Shown in pieces: positions 52,618-61,300 of a stretch of DNA of 64,000 bases. The position numbers and the translations under genes are program-made. Source of the DNA: Acidobacteriota bacterium (GTDB lineage Bacteria; Acidobacteriota; Vicinamibacteria; Vicinamibacterales; 2-12-FULL-66-21); NCBI GenBank assembly GCA_003222675.1, contig QHWT01000043.1:1-64000 (forward strand), given 5' to 3'. The notes under the pieces were generated by a model. It was given only the letters and a program-made list of their open reading frames with translations, searched no databases and was not told the origin of the DNA. Every line of letters starts with the position of its first letter. The stretch's first letter is position 1.

Positions 52618-53472
52618 TTACGATTTTGTTACCCGGATCCAGTCCACTAGCAGCACCGCGTTCCCTTCCTTAATGACATCAACGGTCGACTGCGGCAGCC
52701 CCTTGTACGGGGCGGTAACGCCGTTCACCGCCCGGGGATAGTCGCCGCCGATGCCCTGGTTCACGATGAGGAATTTCGGGTTGTCGAAGGCCCACCGGCC
52801 GCGCTGTTCGACAGCCGCGCGCGTGACGCGGTACTCCTCGCGATCGTCCACGAGGAACACGAGCGCATCCGTCGTCCACCGCATCGTGTAGACGTGCCAG
52901 CCGGTGATACCTTCAGGCGCGGTGAAGTACTTCCGTTTCGCGAGCGCGCTGCCGCCGGAGTATTTCGGACCGTGGAGCGCGAAGTTGATCCAGGCCGGAT
53001 CGCCGACGTTCTCCATGATGTCCATCTCGCCGGTGTCCGGCCAGTTCCCGTTGCCGAGCGTCCAGAACGCCGGCCACAAGCCAGCGCCGGCCGTCAGCTT
53101 CACGCGCGCGGACGCCGTCCCGTAGGTGAAATCGAACTTCGATCGCGTGTCGAGGCGCCCCGAGATGAAGTCGAACTTCGCCCCTTCGGGCGTGGTGAAT
53201 TGAGGTTTGTAGCGGGCGCGAATAGCCAGCGCGCCGCCGTCCGAGCCCTGCGCGTCGTGAACGATGGCGATCGTTTCCTCCGAGTCGACGTACGCCTGCT
53301 GCTCGTCGTTAACGGTTTCTCCCGTGATGATGACGTTCCACTTCGATCGATCGAGCTCCCGGCCGGAGAATTCGTCGGCGAAGATGGTGCGGTCGGTGGG
53401 CCGGGATTGCGCCGGCGCCAGAATGCCGGCGCAACCCATAATGAGCAGCGAGGACAGGATCCACTGACGCAT
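52618..53472 (-). CDS. GH16 family glycoside hydrolase, secreted
   Basis: A 284-residue exported beta-glucanase/laminarinase-type enzyme. Signal peptide MRQWILSSLLIMGCAGILAPAQS; the catalytic motif GEMDIMEN (two Glu around an Asp) is near the centre, and WPAFWTLG upstream and WHVYTMRW downstream are standard GH16 landmarks. I moved the start to the ATG at 53472; the 20 codons further upstream are written by a heptamer repeat. It probably cleaves beta-1,3 or mixed-linkage glucan. It follows the Gfo/Idh gene on the same strand, separated only by the repeat array, so they may be cotranscribed. Confidence 0.9.
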   Translation of the reverse strand: MRQWILSSLLIMGCAGILAPAQSRPTDRTIFADEFSGRELDRSKWNVIITGETVNDEQQAYVDSEETIAIVHDAQGSDGGALAIRARYKPQFTTPEGAKFDFISGRLDTRSKFDFTYGTASARVKLTAGAGLWPAFWTLGNGNWPDTGEMDIMENVGDPAWINFALHGPKYSGGSALAKRKYFTAPEGITGWHVYTMRWTTDALVFLVDDREEYRVTRAAVEQRGRWAFDNPKFLIVNQGIGGDYPRAVNGVTAPYKGLPQSTVDVIKEGNAVLLVDWIRVTKS

Positions 53473-53475
53473 CGC

Positions 53476-53541
53476 GGACCTCGGACCTTGGGACCTCGGA
53501 CCTCGGCTTTGTCGTCCTCCATCCTCCGTCAACCGTCCTCC
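53476..53541. repeat. Heptamer array H with two words (GGACCTC and GTCCTCC)
   Basis: From 53476: GGACCTC GGACCTT G GGACCTC GGACCTC, then a 9-nt spacer, then GTCCTCC ATCCTCC GTCAACC GTCCTCC to 53541. The two words differ and are not simple reverse complements. In the direction of the flanking genes it reads GGAGGAC x4 then GAGGTCC x4, so it offers several ribosome-binding-like GAGG sequences before the GH16 ATG. Confidence 0.7.
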
Positions 53542-53545
53542 GGCT

Positions 53546-54880
53546 CTACGTCGTGGTCGTGAGCGGCGGTCCGGGATTGACGCCCGGGACGGGCGCTTCG
53601 GCCTTGAACGGCACCGGCCCGAGCGCGTACTCCGTCGGTCCGAGACGATTCGTCGACGCCAGCAGATCGTCCCACGTAATCGCTTTGCCCGTATACGCCG
53701 AGTCGCGGCCCATGATCGCCGTCAGCGTCGCAAGTGCCGTTTCCTTTGCCGTGTTGACCGGCTTGCCCCCGCGGATTGACGTGACCCAGTCGGCGTGCTC
53801 CTGCACCAGCGGATCATTGGTCGGCCCCTCGTACTTCCAGGTCCGCTTGCCATTCTGGTCGTAGATCAGACCATCGAGGTTCGCGCTGCCTTTCGTGCCG
53901 ACGATCACCTCCTGCCGATCGTTCGCGCAGCCATTGAGCTGGCGGATGGTGCTGTGCATGTGGACGCCATTATCGTACTCGTAGTCGATGCTGAAGAAAT
54001 CGTACTGATCGCCGGTCGGGCGGCGCGCATGCGCCCCCATGCCGGTCGCCTTCACCGGCGTCTTGCCGAGGACCCACAGCATCGCATCGAGATGATGAAT
54101 GTGCTGTTCGACGATGATGTCGCCGGAGAGCCACGCCCAGTTGACCCAGTCGCGAATCATGTATTCCATGTCGGACCAGCCTGGCTGCGGCGTCCGGTAC
54201 CAGAGCGCGCCCTGGTTGCGGATCGCGCGAAGCGCGCGAATGTCGCCGATCGCGCCGTCGCGCACTCGCTTATAGACCTCGATGCGCGTGAGATCGCGGC
54301 GGAGCTGCGTCCCCGTGACGATGCTCAGTCCGAGACTCGCCGCGCGCTCCGCGGTTTCCATGACCGCCTTCGCGCCCGGCACGTCGACCGCGACCGGCTT
54401 TTCCATGAACAGGTGCTTGCGCGCGTCGATGACCGCCTTCATGTGCATGGGGCGGAAGTGCGGCGGCGTCGCATGGATCACGAGGTCGACGCCCGAGTCG
54501 AGCAGCTTCTGGTACGCATCGAAGCCGGTGAAGCATTTCGACTCGTCGATCTGCTGCCCGCGCTGCTCATTGAGCAAACGTCGTCCCTCGGCGACACGGT
54601 CGGGAAATACGTCGGCGAGCGCGACGATCTGGAGGTTCGGGCCTGCATCGAGGAAGTTCTGGGCGGCGCCGCGTCCGCGGCCTCCGCATCCGATCAGTCC
54701 TGCCTTGAGAACGGGGCCGTCGGGCGCCTTTACCGTGGCGTCTTTCGTGGTTCCGGGCGCCGGGGCGGTCTGGGCGCGTGGGGTGGAAGTCGACGCGCAG
54801 GCCGATGCCGCCGCCGCGCCGGCGGCAGCCACCGATCCGATGAACGCCCGACGGCTCATGTCAGGCTTGACTCGCTTCAT
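53546..54880 (-). CDS. Gfo/Idh/MocA family oxidoreductase, Tat-exported
   Basis: A 444-residue NAD(P)-dependent sugar dehydrogenase-like protein. The start at 54880 has a GGAG ribosome binding site and opens a Tat signal (MSRRAFIGSVAAAGAAAASAC). The Rossmann fold begins GLIGCGGRGRG, with the catalytic-lysine motif EKPVAVD near residue 170 and HIHHLDAMLWVLGK later. Members of this exported group are widespread in Acidobacteria and Planctomycetes and act on sugars or sugar acids with a tightly bound cofactor. It is divergent (58 nt) from the TIM-barrel gene and in line with GH16: a small carbohydrate cluster. Confidence 0.92.
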   Translation of the reverse strand: MKRVKPDMSRRAFIGSVAAAGAAAASACASTSTPRAQTAPAPGTTKDATVKAPDGPVLKAGLIGCGGRGRGAAQNFLDAGPNLQIVALADVFPDRVAEGRRLLNEQRGQQIDESKCFTGFDAYQKLLDSGVDLVIHATPPHFRPMHMKAVIDARKHLFMEKPVAVDVPGAKAVMETAERAASLGLSIVTGTQLRRDLTRIEVYKRVRDGAIGDIRALRAIRNQGALWYRTPQPGWSDMEYMIRDWVNWAWLSGDIIVEQHIHHLDAMLWVLGKTPVKATGMGAHARRPTGDQYDFFSIDYEYDNGVHMHSTIRQLNGCANDRQEVIVGTKGSANLDGLIYDQNGKRTWKYEGPTNDPLVQEHADWVTSIRGGKPVNTAKETALATLTAIMGRDSAYTGKAITWDDLLASTNRLGPTEYALGPVPFKAEAPVPGVNPGPPLTTTT

Positions 54881-54938
54881 ACTGTGCTCCTTGCCTGGAT
54901 ACGGATTCTCGGTCGATGGGAGTATAACTGCACGTACC

Positions 54939-55898
54939 ATGAATCATCGCCGCATGTTTTTGAAAGCGCTCGCGGCCGCGGTTGCGGCGGCGAGCCAGGC
55001 CAGCCGCAGCGATGCGGGCCAGGCGCCCAAGACGGGTGCCTCCGGATCAGCTCCCTCGAAAATCCACAAGTCGGTGTTGATCTCGATGCTGCCAAAGGAG
55101 GGCGCTTACGCGGAGCGGTTTGCGACGGCGCGCGACGCCGGGTTCGAAGCCGTCGAGATGCAGACGATGACGAACCAGGATGAGGCGGCGGAAGCCAAGG
55201 AAGCCGCTCAGAAGACGGGCTTGCGAATTCATTCCGTGATGAACATGGAGCACTGGCAGTCGCCGCTGTCGAGCGCCGACCCCGACGTCGTGAGCCGCAG
55301 TGTGCGCGGTATGGAGACGTCGCTCAAGAATGCCGCGCTATGGGGCGCGGATACCGTCCTGCTCGTTCCCGCCGTGGTCGATGCGACTACGTCGTACAAG
55401 GATGCGTATTCGCGATCGCAGAGCGTAATCCGCGAGCGCCTCGTGCCGATGGCCCGCGACCTGAAGGTGATCATTGCCATCGAAGAGGTCTGGAACAAGT
55501 TTCTGCTGAGTCCATTGGAGTTCGCGCGGTATATCGACGAGTTCGATTCGCCATGGGTCCGCGCGTACTTCGACGTCGGCAACGTCGTCATCTATGCGTT
55601 CCCGCAGGACTGGATCCGCACCTTGGGGCCGCGCATTGTCAAGATTCACCTGAAGGACTTCAACCTCGATCGCCGCAACGGCCGGTTTACGTGGAAGAAC
55701 ATCGGCGAGGGGGACATCGACTGGGTCGAAGTTCGCCGTGCGCTCACAGAGATTCATTACTCAGGCTACGTGACGACTGAAGTGTCCGGTGGGGATGCGG
55801 CCTACCTGAAAGATCTTGCCGGACGCGTCGATCGCTTCCTGGCAGGAGAGAAGCCGCTCACGACAGCCCCCAGCCTCCAGCTTCCAGCTTCCAGCTAG
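54939..55898 (+). CDS. Sugar phosphate isomerase/epimerase-like TIM-barrel protein, exported
   Basis: A 319-residue protein of the xylose-isomerase-like TIM-barrel superfamily. A signal segment (MNHRRMFLKALAAAVAAAS) precedes the barrel. Barrel motifs: FEAVEMQTM, GLRIHSVM, IIAIEEVWN, RAYFDVGN, IVKIHLKDF and GYVTTEVSG, containing the Glu/Asp/His/Glu metal ligands. Usual partners are exported Gfo/Idh enzymes, as here (divergent pair). A TATAAC -10-like box ends 10 nt before the ATG and there is no ribosome binding site. The last nine codons and the TAG stop lie in heptamer array I, so the end SLQLPASS is repeat-coded. Confidence 0.88.
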   Translation: MNHRRMFLKALAAAVAAASQASRSDAGQAPKTGASGSAPSKIHKSVLISMLPKEGAYAERFATARDAGFEAVEMQTMTNQDEAAEAKEAAQKTGLRIHSVMNMEHWQSPLSSADPDVVSRSVRGMETSLKNAALWGADTVLLVPAVVDATTSYKDAYSRSQSVIRERLVPMARDLKVIIAIEEVWNKFLLSPLEFARYIDEFDSPWVRAYFDVGNVVIYAFPQDWIRTLGPRIVKIHLKDFNLDRRNGRFTWKNIGEGDIDWVEVRRALTEIHYSGYVTTEVSGGDAAYLKDLAGRVDRFLAGEKPLTTAPSLQLPASS

Positions 55899-55932
55899 CT
55901 GACAGCTGGGAGCTGCTGGCTGGTAGCTTTCA
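55870..55932. repeat. Heptamer array I (CCAGCTT / GCTGGGA) between convergent genes
   Basis: Nine contiguous 7-nt units: CCAGCCT CCAGCTT CCAGCTT CCAGCTA GCTGACA GCTGGGA GCTGCTG GCTGGTA GCTTTCA. The first four form the left arm, the rest the inverted right arm, with almost no loop. The stop codons of both convergent genes lie in it (TAG at 55896-55898; TCA at 55930-55932 on the minus strand). Confidence 0.8.
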
Positions 55933-57129
55933 CTCGACTGCGCGATCGAGCGGTGGGGCTGAGGCGTGAAAGTCGGCGTAAAAGCGCGTGACGTATGAAT
56001 CGAGCAGCGCGCGGATGCGCTGGTCGTCGTCCGATGCCACGATCACGCCAGCGTGATGGTGCTTGCGGATCCGGCTGACGATCTCCGGCTCGACGTAGGC
56101 GCTCATGTCCGGTTCTTCCTGGCGGGCGAGCGACAGCACGATGCCCGCGGACTGTCCCGTGGAGATCGGCGGCTCGTACTTGCCGTGTTCCCCCGCGATT
56201 TCGATCTTCGCCCACTCACGCCACAGGTTCACGCCGGTTGCCGCTTCGACCACGTCGACGATGAATGCGCCGCCGACCCGCGCCGAGGTCTCGAGAAAGT
56301 AAACTCGCCCGTCGCGATCGCGGATGAACTCGGTGTGCGAGACGCCGCGCAGCAGCGCGAACGAATCGAGCACGCGAGCATTCATCTCCTTCAAGGCCTT
56401 CCCGATCGCATCAGCGTCTGGCAGCGTGCGGGTGACGAAGATGCCTCCTTCGTGCGCGACGGTCATCGGCGGCGTGCCATAACGGCTCGCGATGGCGAAC
56501 ACCACGCGCCGGTCGAAGACGAGCGAGTCAACGTGATAGACGTCGCCAGGGACGAACCGCTCGAGGACGTAATCAGCCTGCGCGTCGCCCAGCGCATGAA
56601 CCGTCTCCCACAGCTGCTCCCCCGACGCGATCTTGCGAATGCCAATCGCAGCCGCCTGAGCACGCGGCTTCAACACCCATGGCGGGGCGACGCGCGACGT
56701 CCATTCGGTGACGGTTGCGTGGTTCAGCACGTGCACGAATTCGGGGTACCGAATGCCGGCGCTCCGCGCACGCGAGCGCATCGCGAGCTTGTCGCGAAAT
56801 CCGCGGGCGGTCGTCTCTCCCATCCCGGGGACGTGCAGGTATTCGCGCAGCATTGCGGCCATCTCGACATCGAAATCGTCGAGCGCAACGATCCGATCGA
56901 GACGTTCGGTGCGGGCGAGGTAGGCCGCTCCCTTGCGAATGTCGTCTTCCGGCATATCGCGGCGGAGGTAGAAGAACGCGTCGATTGCGTCGCGCGGCCA
57001 ATCCGAGTCGGCCAGCTTCTGCTCGGTCAGCAACAGCACGCGGCAACCCTGCCGGCGGCATTCCCTGAGGAACTCGTCCCCCTTGCGATACGTGCTGATG
57101 CAGAGGACGGTCAGCGGCATACCCGGCAT
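55930..57129 (-). CDS. ATP-grasp family protein
   Basis: A 399-residue cytoplasmic protein with the ATP-grasp fold: N-terminal Rossmann-like part (LTVLCISTYRKGDEFLRECR in part), a central domain with WVLKPRAQAAAIGIRKI as the nucleotide-contact lysine loop, and the C-terminal core with YVLERFVPGDVYHVDSL and FLETSARVGGAFIVD, where Glu and the last conserved residues bind Mg-ATP. Members ligate a carboxylate to an amine or thiol; closest in style to carboxylate-amine ligases. The substrate is unknown and no partner gene is nearby. The ATG at 57129 or the one 9 nt downstream may be used. Divergent from the second large permease. Confidence 0.85.
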   Translation of the reverse strand: MPGMPLTVLCISTYRKGDEFLRECRRQGCRVLLLTEQKLADSDWPRDAIDAFFYLRRDMPEDDIRKGAAYLARTERLDRIVALDDFDVEMAAMLREYLHVPGMGETTARGFRDKLAMRSRARSAGIRYPEFVHVLNHATVTEWTSRVAPPWVLKPRAQAAAIGIRKIASGEQLWETVHALGDAQADYVLERFVPGDVYHVDSLVFDRRVVFAIASRYGTPPMTVAHEGGIFVTRTLPDADAIGKALKEMNARVLDSFALLRGVSHTEFIRDRDGRVYFLETSARVGGAFIVDVVEAATGVNLWREWAKIEIAGEHGKYEPPISTGQSAGIVLSLARQEEPDMSAYVEPEIVSRIRKHHHAGVIVASDDDQRIRALLDSYVTRFYADFHASAPPLDRAVE

Positions 57130-57177
57130 TATGGCCGATGCGCAACCCTCGACGCCGTGGCTTACGTCTAACTCGAC

Positions 57178-59703
57178 GTGATCAACGACGTCACGCTCTC
57201 AGTTCGGCGTCTGTTGCAGGCGCGCGGTTTCACGTTCGTCTGCGTGCTCACGCTCTCGCTTGGAATTGGCGGCACGACGGCCGTGTTCACGCTCGTTCAG
57301 CAGGTCCTGCTCGCGCGGCTGCCCGTCATGCGTCCTGCCGAGCTCTACCGCCTCGGCGATGACGACACGTGCTGCGTGAACAGTGGGCTGCAGGACGCCT
57401 GGTCGCTCTTTTCGTACGACCTGTATCGGTCGCTCCGCGACAACCTTCCGCAGTTCATTGAGCTGGCGGCGTTCCAGACGCACCCCAATCCCGTCAGCGT
57501 GCGGCGCAACGCCGCCGATCCGGCCGAGGCGTTCGCTGGCCAGTTCGTGTCGGGGAACTATTTCCAAACATTCGGGGTCGGCGCGGCGCTTGGCCGTCCG
57601 CTGGCCGCATCGGACGATCAACCTGGCGCGGTGCCGGTTGCCATTGTGAGCTATCGAGCGTGGCAGCGCCGCTTGGGTGCCGATCCGCGAATTGTGGGAC
57701 AGCCGGTGGCGATCAATGGCGTCGCATCGGTGGTTGTGGGGGTTGCTCCCGCCGACTTTTATGGCGAGATGCTGCGACCGGATCCGCCGGATTTCTGGAT
57801 TCCGCTATCGAGCGAGCCTCTGCTGCAACCGCAGTCGCGGCTCCTTGCTGCGCCGGCATCTCATTGGCTGTATGTGATCGGCCGACTCCGGCCGGGAGCG
57901 AAGCCCGCGGAGGCTCAGAACCATGCCGCGGCGACGGTCCGTCAGTGGCTGATGGCGTCGGCAGACGTTGCGCCAGAGGAACGGAAGCGGATCCCGCAGG
58001 TCACGGTGCGGCTCTCGTCAGCCGCGGCCGGCGTTTCCAACATGCGCAATGCCGTGGCGCCGTCCTTGCGGCTGCTGTTCGCCATCGCGGTTGCGACGCT
58101 CTTGATCGCGTGCGCGAACCTCGCCAATCTGCTGCTCGCACGAGGCCTCGGACGTCGCGTCGAGTTCGCGGTTCGAACGGCGCTTGGCGCCTCGCGCGCG
58201 CGACTGGTCACCGGAACGCTGATCGAAAGCCTGCTGCTATCCCTGTGCGGGGCGGCAGCGGGACTTCTCATCTCGTATGCAGGGGCGCATGCGATGGTGG
58301 CGATGACGTTCCGCGGCGCGACGTACGTGCCGATCAATCCATCGCCGTCACTCGTGGTCCTTGGTTTTGCATTCGTGGTTGCCCTGATCACCGGCGCGCT
58401 GTTTGGCGTTGCGCCTGCGATCATCGGCTCCAGGACCGATCCGATCGATGCGATGCGCGGCTTCGGCCGCGTCGCCGGCGATCGGGGATCAGTCATGCGC
58501 CGATCGCTCGTGGCGGTGCAAGTGGCGCTCTCTCTATCGCTCGTCACGAGCGCGGGACTGCTCGCAAAGAGCCTCGACAACCTGGAACGGCAGGACTTCG
58601 GCTTCCGCGTGGAAGGACGATACGTCGCCGGGATCAACATCGCGCTTGGCGGCGCGCCGACCGAGCAGATCGCGGCGGCATACAGACGCCTTCCGGAGGC
58701 GCTCGGCGCGGTTCCCGGCGTGCAGAGTGTGGCGTTTTCGCTCTACAGCCCGATGGAAGGGGACAACTGGGGCGGACGCATTGCTGTCGAGGGGCACGCA
58801 GCAGCCGAGATGCTTCACTCGTCGTGGAATCGCGTCAGTCCGCGTTACTTCGAGACGATCGGCACCCCGCTGCTGCGGGGACGGGTCATCGACGAGCGGG
58901 ACACGCCGTCATCGACCCGCGTGGCGGTCGTGAACGAAACATTCGCCCGGAGGTTCTTCATCAACGGCGATGCGATCGGCAGGCACTTCGGTTTTGCTGA
59001 CCTGAACGGCGCGGGCGGGCCCGACTACGAGATCGTCGGCATCGTCGGCGATGCGAAGTACCAGGACGCGCGCGAAGCGGCATACGCGACATTTTTTCTG
59101 CCGTTTTTGCAGCGCGAGCCGCTCTCGCCAGGGACGCCGCCCGGAGCGCTGCCGCGATCGCACTATGCGCAGGCGATCGAACTGCACGTCACGCGGCCGG
59201 GTCTGAATCTCGAGGCCGATATCCGGCGCGCGCTGGCCACGGTCGATCCCGGGCTGACGCTGGAACGCGTGCTCAGCCTCGACGAACAGGTTGCGCTCAA
59301 TTTCAACCGCGAACGACTGATCGCGACGCTGACGGTCGCGTTCGGCGGCATGGCATTGTTGCTCGCCTGCCTTGGGCTCTATGGCGTCACGATGTACTCG
59401 GTCTCCCAGCGGACGCGTGAGATCGGCGTGCGCATGGCGATAGGGGCGACGCGCGCGAGAGTCCTGGCCACGGTGCTGCGCACCGCGCTGGGCCAGGTTG
59501 CCATCGGTTTCGGTTTGGGTGTGCCGCTGGCATTCGTGGCGGGCCGCCTCCTCGCACGGGAGCTGTACGGCGTGTCGGCGCGCGATCCCCGCGTGCTCGC
59601 GGGCGCTGCGACCGTGCTGGCACTCTGCGCCGCGTGCGCCGCCGTCATTCCGGCGCGCCGGGCCGCACTGATGGATCCACAGCAGGCGCTGCGCATGGAG
59701 TAG
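57178..59703 (+). CDS. Large MacB/FtsX-type permease (ADOP family), second copy
   Basis: An 841-residue integral membrane protein with the same layout as the permease at 15-17 kb: first helix VCVLTLSLGIGGTTAVF, a MacB-like periplasmic domain (about 60-270), FtsX block with CANLANLLLARGLGRRVEF and AVRTALGASRARLV, a second periplasmic domain, and a C-terminal FtsX block (GLYGVTMYSVSQRTREIGVRMAIGA) ending MDPQQALRME. Starts with GTG 48 nt from the divergent ATP-grasp gene. The two permeases are clearly related but not near-identical. Function unknown. Its TAG stop is part of a GTAGGCCGGGTCT repeat. Confidence 0.9.
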   Translation: MINDVTLSVRRLLQARGFTFVCVLTLSLGIGGTTAVFTLVQQVLLARLPVMRPAELYRLGDDDTCCVNSGLQDAWSLFSYDLYRSLRDNLPQFIELAAFQTHPNPVSVRRNAADPAEAFAGQFVSGNYFQTFGVGAALGRPLAASDDQPGAVPVAIVSYRAWQRRLGADPRIVGQPVAINGVASVVVGVAPADFYGEMLRPDPPDFWIPLSSEPLLQPQSRLLAAPASHWLYVIGRLRPGAKPAEAQNHAAATVRQWLMASADVAPEERKRIPQVTVRLSSAAAGVSNMRNAVAPSLRLLFAIAVATLLIACANLANLLLARGLGRRVEFAVRTALGASRARLVTGTLIESLLLSLCGAAAGLLISYAGAHAMVAMTFRGATYVPINPSPSLVVLGFAFVVALITGALFGVAPAIIGSRTDPIDAMRGFGRVAGDRGSVMRRSLVAVQVALSLSLVTSAGLLAKSLDNLERQDFGFRVEGRYVAGINIALGGAPTEQIAAAYRRLPEALGAVPGVQSVAFSLYSPMEGDNWGGRIAVEGHAAAEMLHSSWNRVSPRYFETIGTPLLRGRVIDERDTPSSTRVAVVNETFARRFFINGDAIGRHFGFADLNGAGGPDYEIVGIVGDAKYQDAREAAYATFFLPFLQREPLSPGTPPGALPRSHYAQAIELHVTRPGLNLEADIRRALATVDPGLTLERVLSLDEQVALNFNRERLIATLTVAFGGMALLLACLGLYGVTMYSVSQRTREIGVRMAIGATRARVLATVLRTALGQVAIGFGLGVPLAFVAGRLLARELYGVSARDPRVLAGAATVLALCAACAAVIPARRAALMDPQQALRME

Positions 59704-59727
59704 GCCGGGTCTCAAGGCCGGGCAACG
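59700..59727. repeat. GTAGGCCGGGTCT repeat, second copy
   Basis: GTAGGCCGGGTCTCAAGGCCGGGC. The first 13 nt are identical to 15066-15078, and the GCCGGGTCTCAAG core matches the inverted copy at 15094-15109. The permease stop codon TAG is bases 2-4 of the repeat. Confidence 0.55.
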
Positions 59728-59861
59728 TTTCCTCACGAGCGTGCGAGGACTGTTGCTTTCTGCTCGAGACGATGGCATCGTCGTCGTCACGGAGGGTCGG
59801 GCTGGAAAGGAAAGCCGTGGGAGCTCCATACCGTGCCCGGAGAGTTCGAAGGAGAGCAGGG

Positions 59862-60395
59862 ATGACCACGACCGAGTATTTGCAGACGCCAGAAACCGTC
59901 CTCCCGCGGGAGCTCGCGTTTGGAGTTCTGCGGGTCGCGGAGTCACCGACAGTGCTGCACCAGCGAGTCGTACGCGACCTCACACTGGCACTGTGCACGT
60001 TCGTCAAGGAGCGGCACATCGGCGAGGTTCTGCCGGCTCCGATGGACGTAGTGCTCGATTACGCGAACGCGCTGGTCGTTCAGCCGGATCTGCTGTTCGT
60101 GTCCAACGATCGGCGCGAGATCATCACCGATCGGGTGTACGGCGCACCCGACATGGTGGTTGAAGTCCTTTCCCCACGTCCGAGGATTGGAAAGCTGGAC
60201 GAGCGCGTTGCCTGGTTTGCGCAGTACGGCGTGCGCGAGTGCTGGATTGCGGATGCCGTGCGCAAAGAGATGACCGTGTTGACGTTTGCGGACGGCGAGA
60301 TCGCGCACCGCGAGGCAGCGAAGGGCGCAACGCGGATTGCGACGGCCGTCCTGGATGGACTTCGGCTGACGCCCGACAGCGTGTTCGGCTGGTAG
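59862..60395 (+). CDS. Uma2 family (DUF820) putative endonuclease
   Basis: A 177-residue protein of the Uma2/DUF820 restriction-endonuclease-like family. The PD-(D/E)xK-type core is visible as VQPDLLFVSNDRRE, DMVVEVLSPRPR with the second acidic residue, and the following KLDERVAWFAQYGVRECWIAD. It starts at an ATG with GGAGAG 9 nt upstream; a long upstream frame lacks coding character. The natural role is not established; many copies occur in cyanobacteria and Acidobacteria, often singly, and links to mobile elements have been proposed. Convergent with the dienelactone hydrolase gene (9 nt apart). Confidence 0.87.
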   Translation: MTTTEYLQTPETVLPRELAFGVLRVAESPTVLHQRVVRDLTLALCTFVKERHIGEVLPAPMDVVLDYANALVVQPDLLFVSNDRREIITDRVYGAPDMVVEVLSPRPRIGKLDERVAWFAQYGVRECWIADAVRKEMTVLTFADGEIAHREAAKGATRIATAVLDGLRLTPDSVFGW

Positions 60396-60404
60396 CCGAG
60401 GGCA

Positions 60405-61292
60405 TTACCGCAGGTTCTTGTTGAAGAAATCGATGGTCCGCTGCCACGCGAGCTTCGCGGCCGCTTCGTCGTAGCGCGGCGTGGTGTCGTTGTTGAATCC
60501 GTGCTGCGTGCCAGGGTACTTGTACATGGTGTGCGGCACGTTATTCGCCTTCAATGCGGCTTCGTACGCCGGCCATCCGGCGTTGATGCGGTCGTCGTTG
60601 TCCGCGTAATGGATCAGCAGCGGCGATTTGATCTTTGCCGCGTCCTCGGCGGATGGCTGGTTGCCGTAAAACGGGACCGCGGCGTTGAGATCGGGCAGTC
60701 GTGTCGCGAGCATGTTCACGATCCCGCCGCCATAACAGAAGCCGACCGCGCCGGTCTTTCCCGTGCACTCCGGTCGCTTCTTCAAGTACTCGGCCGCGGC
60801 GATGAAATCCTCGCGCGTCTTCGCCTGATCCAGTTGCGGAAACAGCGCACGCGCCTTGTCCTCGTCGCCAGGATATCCACCGAGCGGTGCGAGCGCGTCC
60901 GGCGCGAACGCGACGAACTTCTCGAGCGCGAGCCGGCGCGCGACGTCCTCGATATGAGGATTCAGGCCCCGGTTCTCGTGGACCACGAGAATTCCCGGCA
61001 GCTTGCCATTACCTGCGGCCGGCCGTGCGAGATAGCCTCGCGTTTTCGTGTTGCCCTTCGGCGACGGATACTCGACGTACTCGGTCTTGAGCCGCTTGTC
61101 GTCTTTCGCGATCTGCTGCGCCGCGACGAATTGCGGATTCAGCTGATCGAGCAGCATCGCGGCGGTCACGCCGGCAGACGCGAACTTCGTGGCGCGTTCG
61201 AGGAAGCCACGCCGATCGAGCGCGCCGTGCACGTACTGGTCGAACAGATTCAGTAATCCCTGGTCGAAATCTTTAGCGGTCTTGCGCTCCAT
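60405..61292 (-). CDS. Dienelactone hydrolase family protein, exported
   Basis: An alpha/beta hydrolase of 295 residues. Catalytic residues: nucleophile Cys in GAVGFCYGGG, Asp in HYADNDDRIN, His in PGTQHGFNND, the dienelactone hydrolase set. The N-terminus (LDRRGFLERATKFASAGVTA) looks like a Tat signal. The start at 61292 has AGGAG 7 nt upstream. Dienelactone hydrolases act in chlorocatechol breakdown, but exported family members probably cleave other esters. It lies 8 nt after the YciI gene and is probably cotranscribed. Confidence 0.9.
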   Translation of the reverse strand: MERKTAKDFDQGLLNLFDQYVHGALDRRGFLERATKFASAGVTAAMLLDQLNPQFVAAQQIAKDDKRLKTEYVEYPSPKGNTKTRGYLARPAAGNGKLPGILVVHENRGLNPHIEDVARRLALEKFVAFAPDALAPLGGYPGDEDKARALFPQLDQAKTREDFIAAAEYLKKRPECTGKTGAVGFCYGGGIVNMLATRLPDLNAAVPFYGNQPSAEDAAKIKSPLLIHYADNDDRINAGWPAYEAALKANNVPHTMYKYPGTQHGFNNDTTPRYDEAAAKLAWQRTIDFFNKNLR

Positions 61293-61300
61293 GCCCGCTC

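Noticed and set aside
53473-53532. N-terminal extension of the GH16 protein
   Set aside because: These codons are repeat-coded (GRQSRGPRSQGPRS) and precede a standard signal peptide at 53472.
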